DNA of 64,000 nt from Nocardioides islandensis. Lineage in GTDB: Bacteria; Actinomycetota; Actinomycetes; Propionibacteriales; Nocardioidaceae. Shown in pieces: positions 31,291 to 40,046 of the stretch. The notes under the pieces were generated by a model that saw only the letters and a program-made list of their open reading frames with translations, was not told the origin of the DNA and did not search any database. The first letter of the stretch is position 1, and every line of letters begins with the position of its first letter. The translations under genes were made by a program, and so were the position numbers. The stretch is from contig NZ_JADKPN010000021.1 of NCBI RefSeq assembly GCF_015352455.1, positions 1 through 64,000 on the forward strand, in the 5' to 3' direction.

Positions 31291-32147
31291 CCTCGGGTCT
31301 CGTCGTCGTCGACAAGCCCGGCGCGATGACGTCGCACGACGTGGTGGCCCGGGTACGCCGGCTGGCCGGCACCCGCAAGGTCGGGCACGCCGGCACCCTG
31401 GACCCGATGGCGACCGGTGTGCTCGTACTCGGCGTTGAGCGCGCCACCCGCCTGCTCGGCCACCTCATGCTCACCGAGAAGGCGTACGACGCCACGGTCC
31501 GGCTCGGGGTCGCCACCACCACCGACGACGCCGAGGGTGAGGTCACCGCCGCGGCATCGACCTCAGGTCTCGACGAGGCGACGGTCCGGGCCGCCGCGGC
31601 CGAGTTCGTCGGCACGATCGAGCAGGTGCCCTCCGCCGTCTCCGCGGTCAAGGTCGACGGGAAACGCGCCTACGCCCGCGTCCGCGCCGGCGAGGACGTG
31701 GTCCTCGAGCCGCGGACCGTCACCGTGCACGAGCTCGTCGTCCGCGACGTCCGGCCGGCCGGCGAGACGACCGACGTCGACGTGTCGGTCCGCTGCTCGA
31801 GCGGCACGTACATCCGGGCCATCGCCCGCGACCTCGGTGCGGCGCTCGGCGTCGGCGGTCACCTGACGGCGTTGCGGCGTACCTCCGTCGGCCCCTACGA
31901 CCTCTCCGTCGCCCGGACCCTCGAGTCCCTGGCCGAGGACTTCGCGGTGCTGCCGATGGCGGCGGCCGCGCGGGCGGCGTTCGCGTCGCTCGACCTCGAC
32001 GCGGAGCAGGCGACCGACGTCCGCTTCGGCCGCTCGCTCGACCTCGACCTGGCCGGCGTGAGCGCGCTGTTCGACCCGGCGGGGGAGTTCCTGGCGCTCT
32101 ACGAACCGCGTGACGGCCGGGCGCGAGCCGTCGCCGTCTTCGTCTGA
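31287..32147 (+). CDS. truB: tRNA pseudouridine(55) synthase TruB
   Basis: A 286-residue enzyme forming pseudouridine 55 in the T-loop of tRNAs. Motif I is VVVDKPGAMTSHDVVARVRR. Motif II is KVGHAGTLDPMATGVL with catalytic Asp39. Further segments are KAYDATVRLGVATTTDDAEG, VDGKRAYARVRAGEDV and SSGTYIRAIARDLGAALGVG. The C-terminal region is reduced but PUA-like. It overlaps rbfA by four bases. Confidence 0.97.
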   Translation: MTSGLVVVDKPGAMTSHDVVARVRRLAGTRKVGHAGTLDPMATGVLVLGVERATRLLGHLMLTEKAYDATVRLGVATTTDDAEGEVTAAASTSGLDEATVRAAAAEFVGTIEQVPSAVSAVKVDGKRAYARVRAGEDVVLEPRTVTVHELVVRDVRPAGETTDVDVSVRCSSGTYIRAIARDLGAALGVGGHLTALRRTSVGPYDLSVARTLESLAEDFAVLPMAAAARAAFASLDLDAEQATDVRFGRSLDLDLAGVSALFDPAGEFLALYEPRDGRARAVAVFV

Positions 32148-32157
32148 CGGCCGTCGA

Positions 32158-32163
32158 TAGTCT
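32158..32163 (+). promoter_or_regulatory. Leaderless -10 box of ribF
   Basis: TAGTCT, seven bases (TCCGACC), GTG at 32171. It gives ribF its own transcript start 24 bases after truB. Confidence 0.5.
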
Positions 32164-32170
32164 TCCGACC

Positions 32171-33106
32171 GTGCAGATCTGGCGCTCGTTCGACGAGGTC
32201 CCGAAGGACCTGCGCCGTACCGCCGTCGTCATCGGCAACTTCGACGGCGTGCACCTCGGCCACCAGCGGGTGCTCGCCACGGCGAGCCAGATCGCGGCCG
32301 AGCGCGGGCTGATGGTCGTCGCGGTCACCTTCGACCCGCACCCGATGGCGGTCCTGCGGCCCGAGCACGCCCCGGTCACGCTGACGACGATCGAGGAGCG
32401 GGCCGCGCTGCTGGGCGAGGCCGGCGCCGAGGCCGTGCTGGTGCTGCCGTTCTCGCGCGAGATCGCGAGCTGGTCACCGCAGGATTTCATCGACCGCGTG
32501 CTCGTCGACCTGCTGCACGTCGCGGCCGTGGTGGTCGGGGCCAGCTTCCGCTTCGGCAGCCGGGCGTCCGGTGACGTCGCGACGCTGACGGCTGCCGGCG
32601 CCGAGCAGGGCTTCACGGTCGACGGTGTCGAGCTCGACGGCGGACCGCAGGTCTGGTCCTCGACGTACGTCCGGACGTGCCTGGCCGCGGGTGACGTCGC
32701 CGGCGCGGCCGAGGCCCTCGGCCGTCCGGTCGCGGTGCGCGGCGTCGTGGTGCGCGGGGACCGGCGCGGGCGCGAGCTCGGGTTCCCGACGGCCAACGTG
32801 CCCGTCGGCAGTGGTGGGGGCGTGCCGGCCGACGGCGTGTACGCCGGGTGGCTGCGGCGCCTCGACACCGGCGAGCGCTACCCCGCGGCGATCAGCGTCG
32901 GCACCAACCCGACGTTCGACGGCGTCCGCGACCGTCGCGTGGAGAGCTACGTGCTGGACCGTGACGACCTCGAGCTGTACGACGTCGAGGTCGAGGTCAG
33001 CTTCGTGGACCGACTGCGCGGCATGGTCCGATTCGACTCCGTGGATGACCTGGTCACCCAGGTGCGTGACGACGTCGTCCGTGCCCGCGCGCTGCTGGTC
33101 GGCTGA
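32171..33106 (+). CDS. ribF: Bifunctional riboflavin kinase / FAD synthetase
   Basis: A 311-residue two-domain enzyme making FMN from riboflavin and FAD from FMN. The N-terminal nucleotidyltransferase half has VVIGNFDGVHLGHQRVL (about 19-35) and TFDPHPMAVLRPEHAP. The C-terminal riboflavin-kinase half has GRELGFPTANVPVG, DGVYAGWLRR and AAISVGTNPTFDG. Length is typical. In mycobacteria ribF is next to rpsO; here 14 kb of accessory genes separate them. The FAD and FMN it makes would serve the many flavoenzymes in this window. Confidence 0.97.
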   Translation: MQIWRSFDEVPKDLRRTAVVIGNFDGVHLGHQRVLATASQIAAERGLMVVAVTFDPHPMAVLRPEHAPVTLTTIEERAALLGEAGAEAVLVLPFSREIASWSPQDFIDRVLVDLLHVAAVVVGASFRFGSRASGDVATLTAAGAEQGFTVDGVELDGGPQVWSSTYVRTCLAAGDVAGAAEALGRPVAVRGVVVRGDRRGRELGFPTANVPVGSGGGVPADGVYAGWLRRLDTGERYPAAISVGTNPTFDGVRDRRVESYVLDRDDLELYDVEVEVSFVDRLRGMVRFDSVDDLVTQVRDDVVRARALLVG

Positions 33107-33108
33107 CC

Positions 33109-34113
33109 GTGGCCGCCCGTCAGGATGCCGCCGTCCGGGACGCGGAGAAGTGGTTCCTCGACCACGGCCTCCCGTACTTCGTCGACGACGTCCGCGCGAA
33201 GGTACGGGCGCGCATGTCCCGCCCCCGCATCGCGGTCGTGCTGGCCGTCTCGGTGATCGCCTCGGCCGCGGCCGGCCTGGGCGTCGGGCTGGCCAGTGAC
33301 TCCACGTCGTTCGGGTTCGCGACGGCGTCGTGGCTGCTGCTCGCCGCGGTGGCGGCGTACGCGCTCGTCGTGCTGCGCATGCACGACATCGCCGGCTGGG
33401 CGCTGAGGCGCGCCTTCGCCAGTCTCGGCCTGCTGTTCCCGCTCGCCACGCGGGCGCTGCCGATGCTGCTGCTGTTCGTGACCTTCCTGTTCATCAACAC
33501 CGAGGTGTGGCAGGTCACCTCGGCGATGGATGCGGGCGTGCTGTGGACCGCCGTGCTGTTCTTCGGCCTGGCTGCGACCGGGTTCCTGCTGGTGCGGCTC
33601 GACGAGGAGCTCGACCAGTTCGACGACGACATCTCGGCCGAGACGCTGCTCGACGTCACCGCCGACACCCCGCTCGCCCCGACCGCCCACCGCCTCGTCG
33701 ACGCGGGGGTCGACCTCCAGGCCGAGGCCGAGGTGACCGGGCTGCAGAAGTTCAACCTGGTGCTCGCCCTGCTGGTCGCGCAGGCTGTGCAGGTCTTCCT
33801 GCTGGCGATCGCGGTCTTCGCGTTCTTCGTGGTCTTCGGCGTGGTGGCCATCGACGACACGGTGATCAGCACCTGGGTGACGACGGCCGGCACGCCGCAC
33901 TACGACCTCGGGCAGAGCCTGGTCAGCAGCGAGCTCGCACGCGTCTCGATCTTCCTGGCGGCGTTCAGCGGCCTCTACTTCACGGTGTACGCCGTGATGG
34001 ACAGCAACTACCGCGAGCAGTTCTTCACCCAGATCATGCGCGAACTGGCCCGTGTCGTGGGCGCGCGGATCTGCTACCGCGAGCTGCGGCGTACCGGGCG
34101 GGAGACGGGCTAG
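33109..34113 (+). CDS. Six-TM membrane protein of unknown function
   Basis: A 334-residue protein starting 2 bases after ribF. About six membrane helices are visible: residues 41-62, 70-92, 103-128, 143-163, 214-246 and 278-300. A soluble acidic loop (RLDEELDQFDDDISAETLLD) and a polar C-terminus (RELARVVGARICYRELRRTG) flank them. Possibly a receptor or stress-response membrane protein; I recognise no family. Its TAG stop shares the CTAG palindrome (34110-34113) with the convergent ptsH stop, so the two genes overlap by four bases at their 3' ends. Confidence 0.75.
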   Translation: MAARQDAAVRDAEKWFLDHGLPYFVDDVRAKVRARMSRPRIAVVLAVSVIASAAAGLGVGLASDSTSFGFATASWLLLAAVAAYALVVLRMHDIAGWALRRAFASLGLLFPLATRALPMLLLFVTFLFINTEVWQVTSAMDAGVLWTAVLFFGLAATGFLLVRLDEELDQFDDDISAETLLDVTADTPLAPTAHRLVDAGVDLQAEAEVTGLQKFNLVLALLVAQAVQVFLLAIAVFAFFVVFGVVAIDDTVISTWVTTAGTPHYDLGQSLVSSELARVSIFLAAFSGLYFTVYAVMDSNYREQFFTQIMRELARVVGARICYRELRRTGRETG

Positions 34114-34367
34114 GCGTCGAGGTCCTGCTCGACCAGGTCGGCGATCTTGTCGACCGCGGCCTGGTCGTCGGAGGTGACCTCGATGCTGTCGCCCTTGCCG
34201 GCGCCCAGCGTCATGATCATCAGGGCGGAGCTCGCGTCCACCGGGTCACCGCCCGGGGTCGCCAGCGTCACCTCGGCGTCCAGCTCGCCGGCGGCCTCCG
34301 AGATGATCGCCGCGGGGCGTGCGTGCAGGCCGACGGCGGAACCGACGACGACGGTCTTGGTGGGCAT
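34110..34367 (-). CDS. ptsH: Phosphocarrier protein HPr
   Basis: An 85-residue PTS phosphocarrier. His15 in VGSAVGLHARPAA accepts the phosphoryl group from enzyme I, and the SSALMIMTLGAGKGD segment holds the regulatory-site region (Ser46-Ser47). It passes phosphate to the IIA domain of FruA encoded just upstream on the same strand. An AGGAG-like site precedes the ATG (CACGAGAAGGAGCACC on the minus strand). It is the last gene of the fruR-fruK-fruA-ptsH set; ptsI lies on the other strand. Confidence 0.95.
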   Translation of the reverse strand: MPTKTVVVGSAVGLHARPAAIISEAAGELDAEVTLATPGGDPVDASSALMIMTLGAGKGDSIEVTSDDQAAVDKIADLVEQDLDA

Positions 34368-34405
34368 GGTGCTCCTTCTCGTGGTGGGTGGGGAGGGGCG
34401 GGAGA

Positions 34406-36502
34406 TCAGCCGACGGGGACGATGTCCTCGTCGTTGGCGGGCCAGATGGTCTTGGCCGCGATCACGGCGGCCGAGCCGACGGCCACGCCGACCAGCAGGG
34501 CGAGGACGTAGCCGAAGACGTTGTGCACCGCGAACAGCACGAAGATGCCGCCGTGCGGCGCGCGGACTGCGACGTCCATCGCCTCCGAGAGCGCGCCGGT
34601 CACCGCGCTGCCGATCATGATCGACGGGATGACGCGCAAGGGGTCGGCCGCCGCGAAGGGGATGGCTCCTTCGGTGATGAAGGAGGCTCCCAGCAGCCAG
34701 CCCGCCTTGCCGTTCTCGCGCTCGGGCACGTTGAACAGGTGCGGTCGTACGACGGTCGCCAGCGCCAGCGCGATCGGCGGGACCATGCCGGCGAGCATGA
34801 CCGCGGCCATGATCTTCAGGCGCGGGTCGTCGGGGGCCGCCGTGGCCGCCGCGCCCACACCGGCCGCCGCGAAGCTGTAGGCCACCTTGTTGAGCGGGCC
34901 GCCCATGTCGAAGGCCATCATCAGGCCGAGCACGATCCCGAGCAGGATCGCGCTCGACCCGCTCATGTTGGTCAGACCGTCCTGCAGCTTGTCCATCAGC
35001 CACGAGATCGGGCGGCCGAGCACGACGAGCATGACCAGGCCGGCCAGGATGCTGGTGAGCAACGGGATCACCAGCACCGGCATCAGCCCGCGCGCCCACG
35101 TGGGTACCTTCCAGCCGGTGATCCACTTGGCGATGATGCCGGCGAGGACGCCGCCGACGATCGCGCCGAGGAAGCCCGTGGCCGGCAGGCCGTTGCCGTC
35201 GGCGTCGACGAACCCGCCGATGTTGGCCGCCAGGCCACCCATCACGAAACCGGGCGCGATGCCGGGCCGGTCGGCGATGGCGTACGCGATGTAGCCGGCG
35301 AGGGCGGGCACGAAGAACGCGAACGCCGTCTTGCCGATGATGAAGAAGATGGCGCCGAGATAGGCGAAGAAGCTCGACCCGAACAGTGCGTGCTCGAGGC
35401 CGGACGCGTTGACGTCCGGCAGGTCGAAGATCGAGTTGTGGGCGGCGATCTGGCCGAACGGGCCGACGATCTCGTAACCGCCGAAGAGGAAGCTCAGCGC
35501 GATCAGCAGACCACCGGCCGCGACGAACGGGATCATGTACGAGACACCCGTCATGAGCACCCGGCGCGCGTGGTTGCCCCACGACTCGCCCGCACCCGAC
35601 GCGTAACCGGCGTCGCCCCCGCCCGCGGTGCCCTCGACACGGGGGGCGTTCGGGTCGGACGCGTTGCGGATCGCTTCGGCGATCATCGCGTCGCCGTCGT
35701 CGATGGGCCGCTTCACGCCGGAGTTCACGACCGGGAGCCCGGCGAACCGGGCACGGTCGCGCACGCCCACGTCGACGGCGAAGATGACGGCGCCGGCCGC
35801 GGCGATGGTCTCGCGGGCCAGTGGGGTGGCCCCGGCCGAGCCCTGGGTCTCCACGTGGATCTCGACGCCGGCCCTGGCGGCCGCGGCCTCGAGCGCCTCG
35901 GCCGCCATGTAGGTGTGGGCGATGCCGGTCGGGCACGCGGTCACGGCGACCAGCGAGGGCTTGGCGCCGGTCGGCGCCGCCGGGGCGGCCGTGTCAGCCG
36001 GCGCGGCGGCCGGAGTCACCGGTGCCGGCGGCTGGCTCGCCGCGGGGGCCTCGTCGCCCACGACGCCGGCCACCAGGTCGACGATCTGGGCGGGGGTCGC
36101 GGCCTCCCGGAGACTGTCGGTGAACTCCTTCTTCACCAGGGCACGGGCGAGCTTGGCCAGCAGCTTGAGGTGCGAGGCGTCGCCGCCCGCGGGGGCGGCG
36201 ATCAGGAAGGCGAGGTCGGCCGGGCCGTCCTTGGCCCCGAAGTCGACGCTGGGCGAGAGCCGGGCGAACGCCAGCGTCGGCACCTCGACCCCGGTGCTGC
36301 GGCAGTGGGGGATGGCGATGCCACCGTTGAGGCCGGTGGCGGCGGTGGACTCGCGCGCGAGCGCGTCGTCGGCGAGCTGACCCACGTCCGTCGCGCGACC
36401 GGCGTCGCCGACGATGCCGGCCATCGCGCGGATGACAGCCTGTTTGTCGGACCCGAGATCGGCATCGAGACGGACCAGGTCGGTGTTGATCAGCTCAGCC
36501 AT
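34406..36502 (-). CDS. fruA: PTS fructose transporter subunit IIABC
   Basis: A 698-residue fused permease that imports fructose as fructose-1-phosphate. IIA (about 1-150) has active His66 in GGIAIPHCRS. An Ala/Pro linker (151-182) follows. IIB has the phosphorylated Cys190 in VAVTACPTGIAHTYMAAEAL. IIC (about 310-690) has eight or more membrane helices with SYMIPFVAAGGLLIALSFLF and GFLGAIVGGVLAG. The fused order A-B-C is usual in actinobacteria. It lies 3 bases after fruK, so the two are translated together. Confidence 0.97.
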   Translation of the reverse strand: MAELINTDLVRLDADLGSDKQAVIRAMAGIVGDAGRATDVGQLADDALARESTAATGLNGGIAIPHCRSTGVEVPTLAFARLSPSVDFGAKDGPADLAFLIAAPAGGDASHLKLLAKLARALVKKEFTDSLREAATPAQIVDLVAGVVGDEAPAASQPPAPVTPAAAPADTAAPAAPTGAKPSLVAVTACPTGIAHTYMAAEALEAAAARAGVEIHVETQGSAGATPLARETIAAAGAVIFAVDVGVRDRARFAGLPVVNSGVKRPIDDGDAMIAEAIRNASDPNAPRVEGTAGGGDAGYASGAGESWGNHARRVLMTGVSYMIPFVAAGGLLIALSFLFGGYEIVGPFGQIAAHNSIFDLPDVNASGLEHALFGSSFFAYLGAIFFIIGKTAFAFFVPALAGYIAYAIADRPGIAPGFVMGGLAANIGGFVDADGNGLPATGFLGAIVGGVLAGIIAKWITGWKVPTWARGLMPVLVIPLLTSILAGLVMLVVLGRPISWLMDKLQDGLTNMSGSSAILLGIVLGLMMAFDMGGPLNKVAYSFAAAGVGAAATAAPDDPRLKIMAAVMLAGMVPPIALALATVVRPHLFNVPERENGKAGWLLGASFITEGAIPFAAADPLRVIPSIMIGSAVTGALSEAMDVAVRAPHGGIFVLFAVHNVFGYVLALLVGVAVGSAAVIAAKTIWPANDEDIVPVG

Positions 36503-36505
36503 GGG

Positions 36506-37483
36506 CTAAGACTCCACTGATGTGACCGACTTCACCAGCACCTGTCCGGGACGGGTCTGTCCGGGCTCCGGGATCGTCGTGCCGGGGAGGCCCGCGGCGG
36601 CGCTTCCGTAGGCCACCGCGAGGCTCAGCCGCTCCTCGGGCGAGCCGCCGCGGACGTCGCCGAGCAGGTACCCGAAGAGGCTGCTGTCGCCGGCGCCGAC
36701 CGTGCTGACCACGGTCGTCGGGGGCGGGGTCGCGTGCCACGCGCCCTCGGCGGTGACCAGCACGGCACCGGCACCGCCGAGGGTGACGAGGACGGCGCCG
36801 ACGCCGCGGTCGGTCAGGGTCCGGGCCGCGGTGGCGGCCGTCGCGGGGTCGGCTTCGTACGTCGCCTCGTCCCCACCCACGAACGACGCGAGCTCGTCGC
36901 CGTTGGGCTTCATCAGGTCCGGCGCGGCACCGGCCCGCTCGTCGGCCAACGCGGCGACGAGCGCGGACAGCGGTCCCTCGCTGGTGTCGACCGCGACCTT
37001 GGCGGGAGTCGCGCGCAGCGCCCGCACCAGCTCGGCGTACCAGCCGTCGGGCGCACCCGGCGGCAACGAGCCCGCCAGCACGACCCACGACGCCTCGGCC
37101 GACCGCGACAGCAGCGTGGCGGCCAGGTCGTCGAGATGACGCGCCTCGACGGTCGCCCCGGGACTGTTGAGCTTGGTCGTGGTGCCGTCGGGCTCGGTGA
37201 TCGCGAGGTTGATCCGTACGTCGCCCGCAGGCGGCGCCGGGGAGCAGGCGATGCCCGCGGCGATCAGCTCGGTGACGAACGGGTCGTCCGGACGGGCGGG
37301 GAAGACCGCGTCGGTGGCCAGGCCGGCCGACACCGCGGCCCGCGAGATGTTCACGCCCTTGCCGCCGGCCTGCATGGTGACCGACAAGAGCCTCTGGACG
37401 GCGCCGCGCTCGAGCGGGCCCGCGAGGGTGACGGTGCGGTCGTTGCTGGGGTTGGGGGTGAGGGTGACGATCAGGGGAGTCAT
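36506..37483 (-). CDS. fruK: 1-phosphofructokinase
   Basis: A 325-residue PfkB/ribokinase-family kinase that turns fructose-1-phosphate into fructose-1,6-bisphosphate. The N-terminal signature is TLTPNPSNDRTVTLAGPLER. Also seen are MQAGGKGVNISRAAVSAGLA for substrate binding and the C-terminal STVGAGDSSLFGYLLG with the catalytic Asp of GAGDS. Product flow joins FruA import to glycolysis. The ATG start overlaps the fruR stop by four bases. Confidence 0.96.
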   Translation of the reverse strand: MTPLIVTLTPNPSNDRTVTLAGPLERGAVQRLLSVTMQAGGKGVNISRAAVSAGLATDAVFPARPDDPFVTELIAAGIACSPAPPAGDVRINLAITEPDGTTTKLNSPGATVEARHLDDLAATLLSRSAEASWVVLAGSLPPGAPDGWYAELVRALRATPAKVAVDTSEGPLSALVAALADERAGAAPDLMKPNGDELASFVGGDEATYEADPATAATAARTLTDRGVGAVLVTLGGAGAVLVTAEGAWHATPPPTTVVSTVGAGDSSLFGYLLGDVRGGSPEERLSLAVAYGSAAAGLPGTTIPEPGQTRPGQVLVKSVTSVES

Positions 37484-38247
37484 GCGGTGATCACCTCGAC
37501 ACCCGCGTGCTCGATGGCGCGGCGGTCACTGGCAGAGATCTCCTTGTCGGTGACGAGGGTGTCGACGTCGGACAGCTCGGCGAACTTGATCGTCCGCTCC
37601 ACGCCGATCTTGCTGGAGTCGGCGAGCACGACGGTACGGCGTGCTCGCTCGATGATGGCGCGCTTGACCGCGGCCTCGGTGCGGTCGGGCGTGGAGAGGC
37701 CGTGCTCGACGGTGATCCCGTTGGTCCCCACGAACGCGAGGTCGGCGCGGACCTGCTCGAGCGCCTCGATGGTCTCGGTGCCGACGGCCGCGTGCGTGTG
37801 GCGGCGTACCCGCCCCGGCAGCACGTGCAGCTCGATGTGCGGCGACCCGGCGAGCTGGGCGGCGATGGGGACGGCGTGGGTGATGACGGTCATCCGCAGG
37901 TTGGGCGGCAGCAGGCGGCTCAGCCGGACCGTCGTGCTGCCGGCGTCCAGGATCACCGTGGAGTCGGCGCGCGGCAGCAGGTCGACGGCGGCCGCGGCGA
38001 TGCGCTGCTTCTGCTCGATGCGCGACACGTCGCGGTCGGGGAGTCCGGCCTCGATGAGGGTCAGCGCGTCGGCGGGGACCGCACCGCCGTGCACCCGCCG
38101 GATGAGGTGCCGGTCCTCCAACATCGACAGATCACGGCGTACCGTCTCCGTCGTGACGTCGTAGCGCTCGGCCAGCTCGACCACGGAGATGCGCCCGCGC
38201 TGGCGCACGAGCTGGGTCATCGCCTGCTGGCGCTCCGCTGCGTACAC
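37480..38247 (-). CDS. fruR: DeoR/GlpR family regulator of the fructose PTS
   Basis: A 255-residue DeoR-family repressor. The N-terminal winged helix-turn-helix is RGRISVVELAERYDVTTETV followed by RRDLSMLEDRHLIRRVHGGA. The C-terminal sugar-phosphate sensor (DeoRC) has LDAGSTTVRLSRLLPPNLRM, then FVGTNGITVEHGLSTPDRTE and VVLADSSKIGVERTIKFAEL. By context it probably senses fructose-1-phosphate or fructose-1,6-bisphosphate and represses both this operon and divergent ptsI. GTG start with GGGAGGAG five bases upstream. The name is given by context. Confidence 0.9.
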   Translation of the reverse strand: MYAAERQQAMTQLVRQRGRISVVELAERYDVTTETVRRDLSMLEDRHLIRRVHGGAVPADALTLIEAGLPDRDVSRIEQKQRIAAAAVDLLPRADSTVILDAGSTTVRLSRLLPPNLRMTVITHAVPIAAQLAGSPHIELHVLPGRVRRHTHAAVGTETIEALEQVRADLAFVGTNGITVEHGLSTPDRTEAAVKRAIIERARRTVVLADSSKIGVERTIKFAELSDVDTLVTDKEISASDRRAIEHAGVEVITA

Positions 38248-38366
38248 GGGCTCCTCCCAGTCATGACTCAGTGGTGACCTGCGATGGCAACGGACGGAGT
38301 GTGGGTTTTGATCTGTGTTTATGTTGTTCTACGCCCGAATATGTTGACTGTCAAGGAGGCCCGCTG
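38248..38366. promoter_or_regulatory. Divergent control region fruR / ptsI
   Basis: The region is AT-richer than its surroundings. TATGTTG occurs at 38320-38326 and again at 38340-38346, exactly 20 bp or two helical turns apart, and either copy could also serve as a -10 hexamer. A palindrome AGTCATGACT is at 38259-38268 near the fruR ribosome site. AAGGAGG for ptsI is at 38353-38359. Binding of FruR to the direct repeats is inference. Confidence 0.5.
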
Positions 38367-40046
38367 TTGAATGCGGGCATGACGCACCTTCAGGGGACGC
38401 CGGTCGTACCGGGCGTCGCCCACGCCCCCGCCCTTCTCGTCCGCGGGGAGGTCGACCCGGCGGCGATCGAGCGGTTCGGTGACGGCGGCTTCGCCGACGC
38501 CGACGCCGCGCTGGCAGCCTATGACGCCGCCGTCGAGGAGGTGTCGACCCGGTTCGCCGCCAAGGCCGCCAAGGCCTCCGGGGCCGCGGCGGAGGTGCTG
38601 ACGGCGAGTGCCGGTCTCGCCAAGGACAAGGGCCTGCGCGGGGCGGTGCGCAAGAACCTCGCCGCTGGTACGCCGGTCGTCGGGGCCGCGCACGCGGCCG
38701 TCGAGCAGTTCGTCGCGGTGTTCACGAGCATGGGCGGCCTGATGGCCGAGCGCGCCACGGACCTGCGCGACATCGAGCGCCGGATCGTCGCCCACCTGGT
38801 GGGCGAGCCGGAGCCCGGGGTGTCGCTGCCGGCGACCCCGGTGGTGCTCGTCGCCGAGGACCTCGCGCCCGCCGACACCGCCGGCCTCGACGCGTCCATC
38901 GTGATGGCGCTGGTGACCGAGAAGGGCGGCCCGACCAGCCACACCGCGATCATCGCCCGGCAGCTGGCCATCCCCTGCGTGGTCGGCACCGCCGGGGCGC
39001 TCGAGCTCGCCAACGGCACCCGCCTGCTCGTCGACGGCACGGCCGGCACCATCGAGACCGACCCGGACGCCGACGAGGCCGACCGCCTGGTCGCCGCCGA
39101 CCGCGAGCAGCGCGCCGCCCTGGCGGCCTGGGCTGGTCCGGGTGTCACCAAGGACGGCCAGCCGGTCAAGCTGCTCGCCAACGTCGCCGACGGCGAGTCG
39201 GCCCGCAAGGCCGTGCTCCAGCCGGTGGAGGGTGTCGGTCTCTTCCGTACCGAGCTCTGCTTCCTCAACCGCCAGGAGGAGCCGTCGGTCGAGGAGCAGG
39301 CCGACATCTACGCCGAGGTGCTCGAGCCCTTCGGGGAGGGGCAGTACGTCGTCGTCCGCACCCTCGACGCCGGCTCGGACAAGCCGATCGCGTTCGCGAC
39401 CCACGAGGGCGAGGAGAACCCCGCGCTCGGCGTCCGGGGCCTGCGGCTGGCGTGGGGCAACCCAGCGCTGATGGAGCACCAGCTCGACGGCATCAAGGCC
39501 GCGGCCGACCGCACCGGCACCGAGACGTGGGTGATGGCGCCGATGGTGGCCACGGTCCAGGAGGCCTCGGACTTCGCCGAGCAGGTGCGGGCCCGCGGTC
39601 TGAAGGCCGGCGTGATGGTCGAGATCCCGTCGGCCGCGCTGCTCGCGCACCGCTTCCTCGAGGTGGTCGACTTCCTCTCGATCGGCACCAACGACCTGAC
39701 GCAGTACGCCATGGCCGCCGACCGGATGGCCACCGACCTGGCCCACCTCACCGACCCGTGGCAGCCGGCCGTGCTGCACCTCATCGCGATCACCGCCGAG
39801 GCCGGCAAGCAGGCCGGCAAGTCGGTCGGCGTCTGCGGCGAGGCCGCCGCCGACCCGCTGCTCGCCTGCTGCCTGGTCGGCATGGGGGTGACCTCGCTGT
39901 CGATGGCCGCGGCCGCGGTCAAGGGCGTCGGCGCCCGTCTGGCGACGGTGACCAGCCTCCAGTGCCGTGAGATGGCCGAGATCGCGCTCGCGGCGTCCGA
40001 CCCGGCCGCGGGCCGGGCGGCCGTGCTGGCGCACCTGGGGAGCTAG
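38367..40046 (+). CDS. ptsI: Phosphoenolpyruvate-protein phosphotransferase (PTS enzyme I)
   Basis: A 559-residue enzyme that takes phosphate from PEP and passes it to HPr. Active His192 is in KGGPTSHTAIIARQLAIPCV. The PEP-binding barrel has EGVGLFRTELCFLNRQEEPS, VVVRTLDAGSDKPIAFATHE, MVEIPSAALLAHRF and the Cys of VGVCGEAAADPLL. Start: TTG at 38367 is preferred because a perfect AAGGAGG ends 7 bases before it; the ATG four codons later (38379) has no ribosome site. It is divergent from fruR-fruK-fruA-ptsH. Confidence 0.96.
   Translation: MNAGMTHLQGTPVVPGVAHAPALLVRGEVDPAAIERFGDGGFADADAALAAYDAAVEEVSTRFAAKAAKASGAAAEVLTASAGLAKDKGLRGAVRKNLAAGTPVVGAAHAAVEQFVAVFTSMGGLMAERATDLRDIERRIVAHLVGEPEPGVSLPATPVVLVAEDLAPADTAGLDASIVMALVTEKGGPTSHTAIIARQLAIPCVVGTAGALELANGTRLLVDGTAGTIETDPDADEADRLVAADREQRAALAAWAGPGVTKDGQPVKLLANVADGESARKAVLQPVEGVGLFRTELCFLNRQEEPSVEEQADIYAEVLEPFGEGQYVVVRTLDAGSDKPIAFATHEGEENPALGVRGLRLAWGNPALMEHQLDGIKAAADRTGTETWVMAPMVATVQEASDFAEQVRARGLKAGVMVEIPSAALLAHRFLEVVDFLSIGTNDLTQYAMAADRMATDLAHLTDPWQPAVLHLIAITAEAGKQAGKSVGVCGEAAADPLLACCLVGMGVTSLSMAAAAVKGVGARLATVTSLQCREMAEIALAASDPAAGRAAVLAHLGS

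Noticed and set aside
38271..38366. A longer ptsI reading from 38271
   Set aside because: The extra residues do not resemble enzyme I, cover the divergent promoter region and lie upstream of the AAGGAGG site at 38353-38359.
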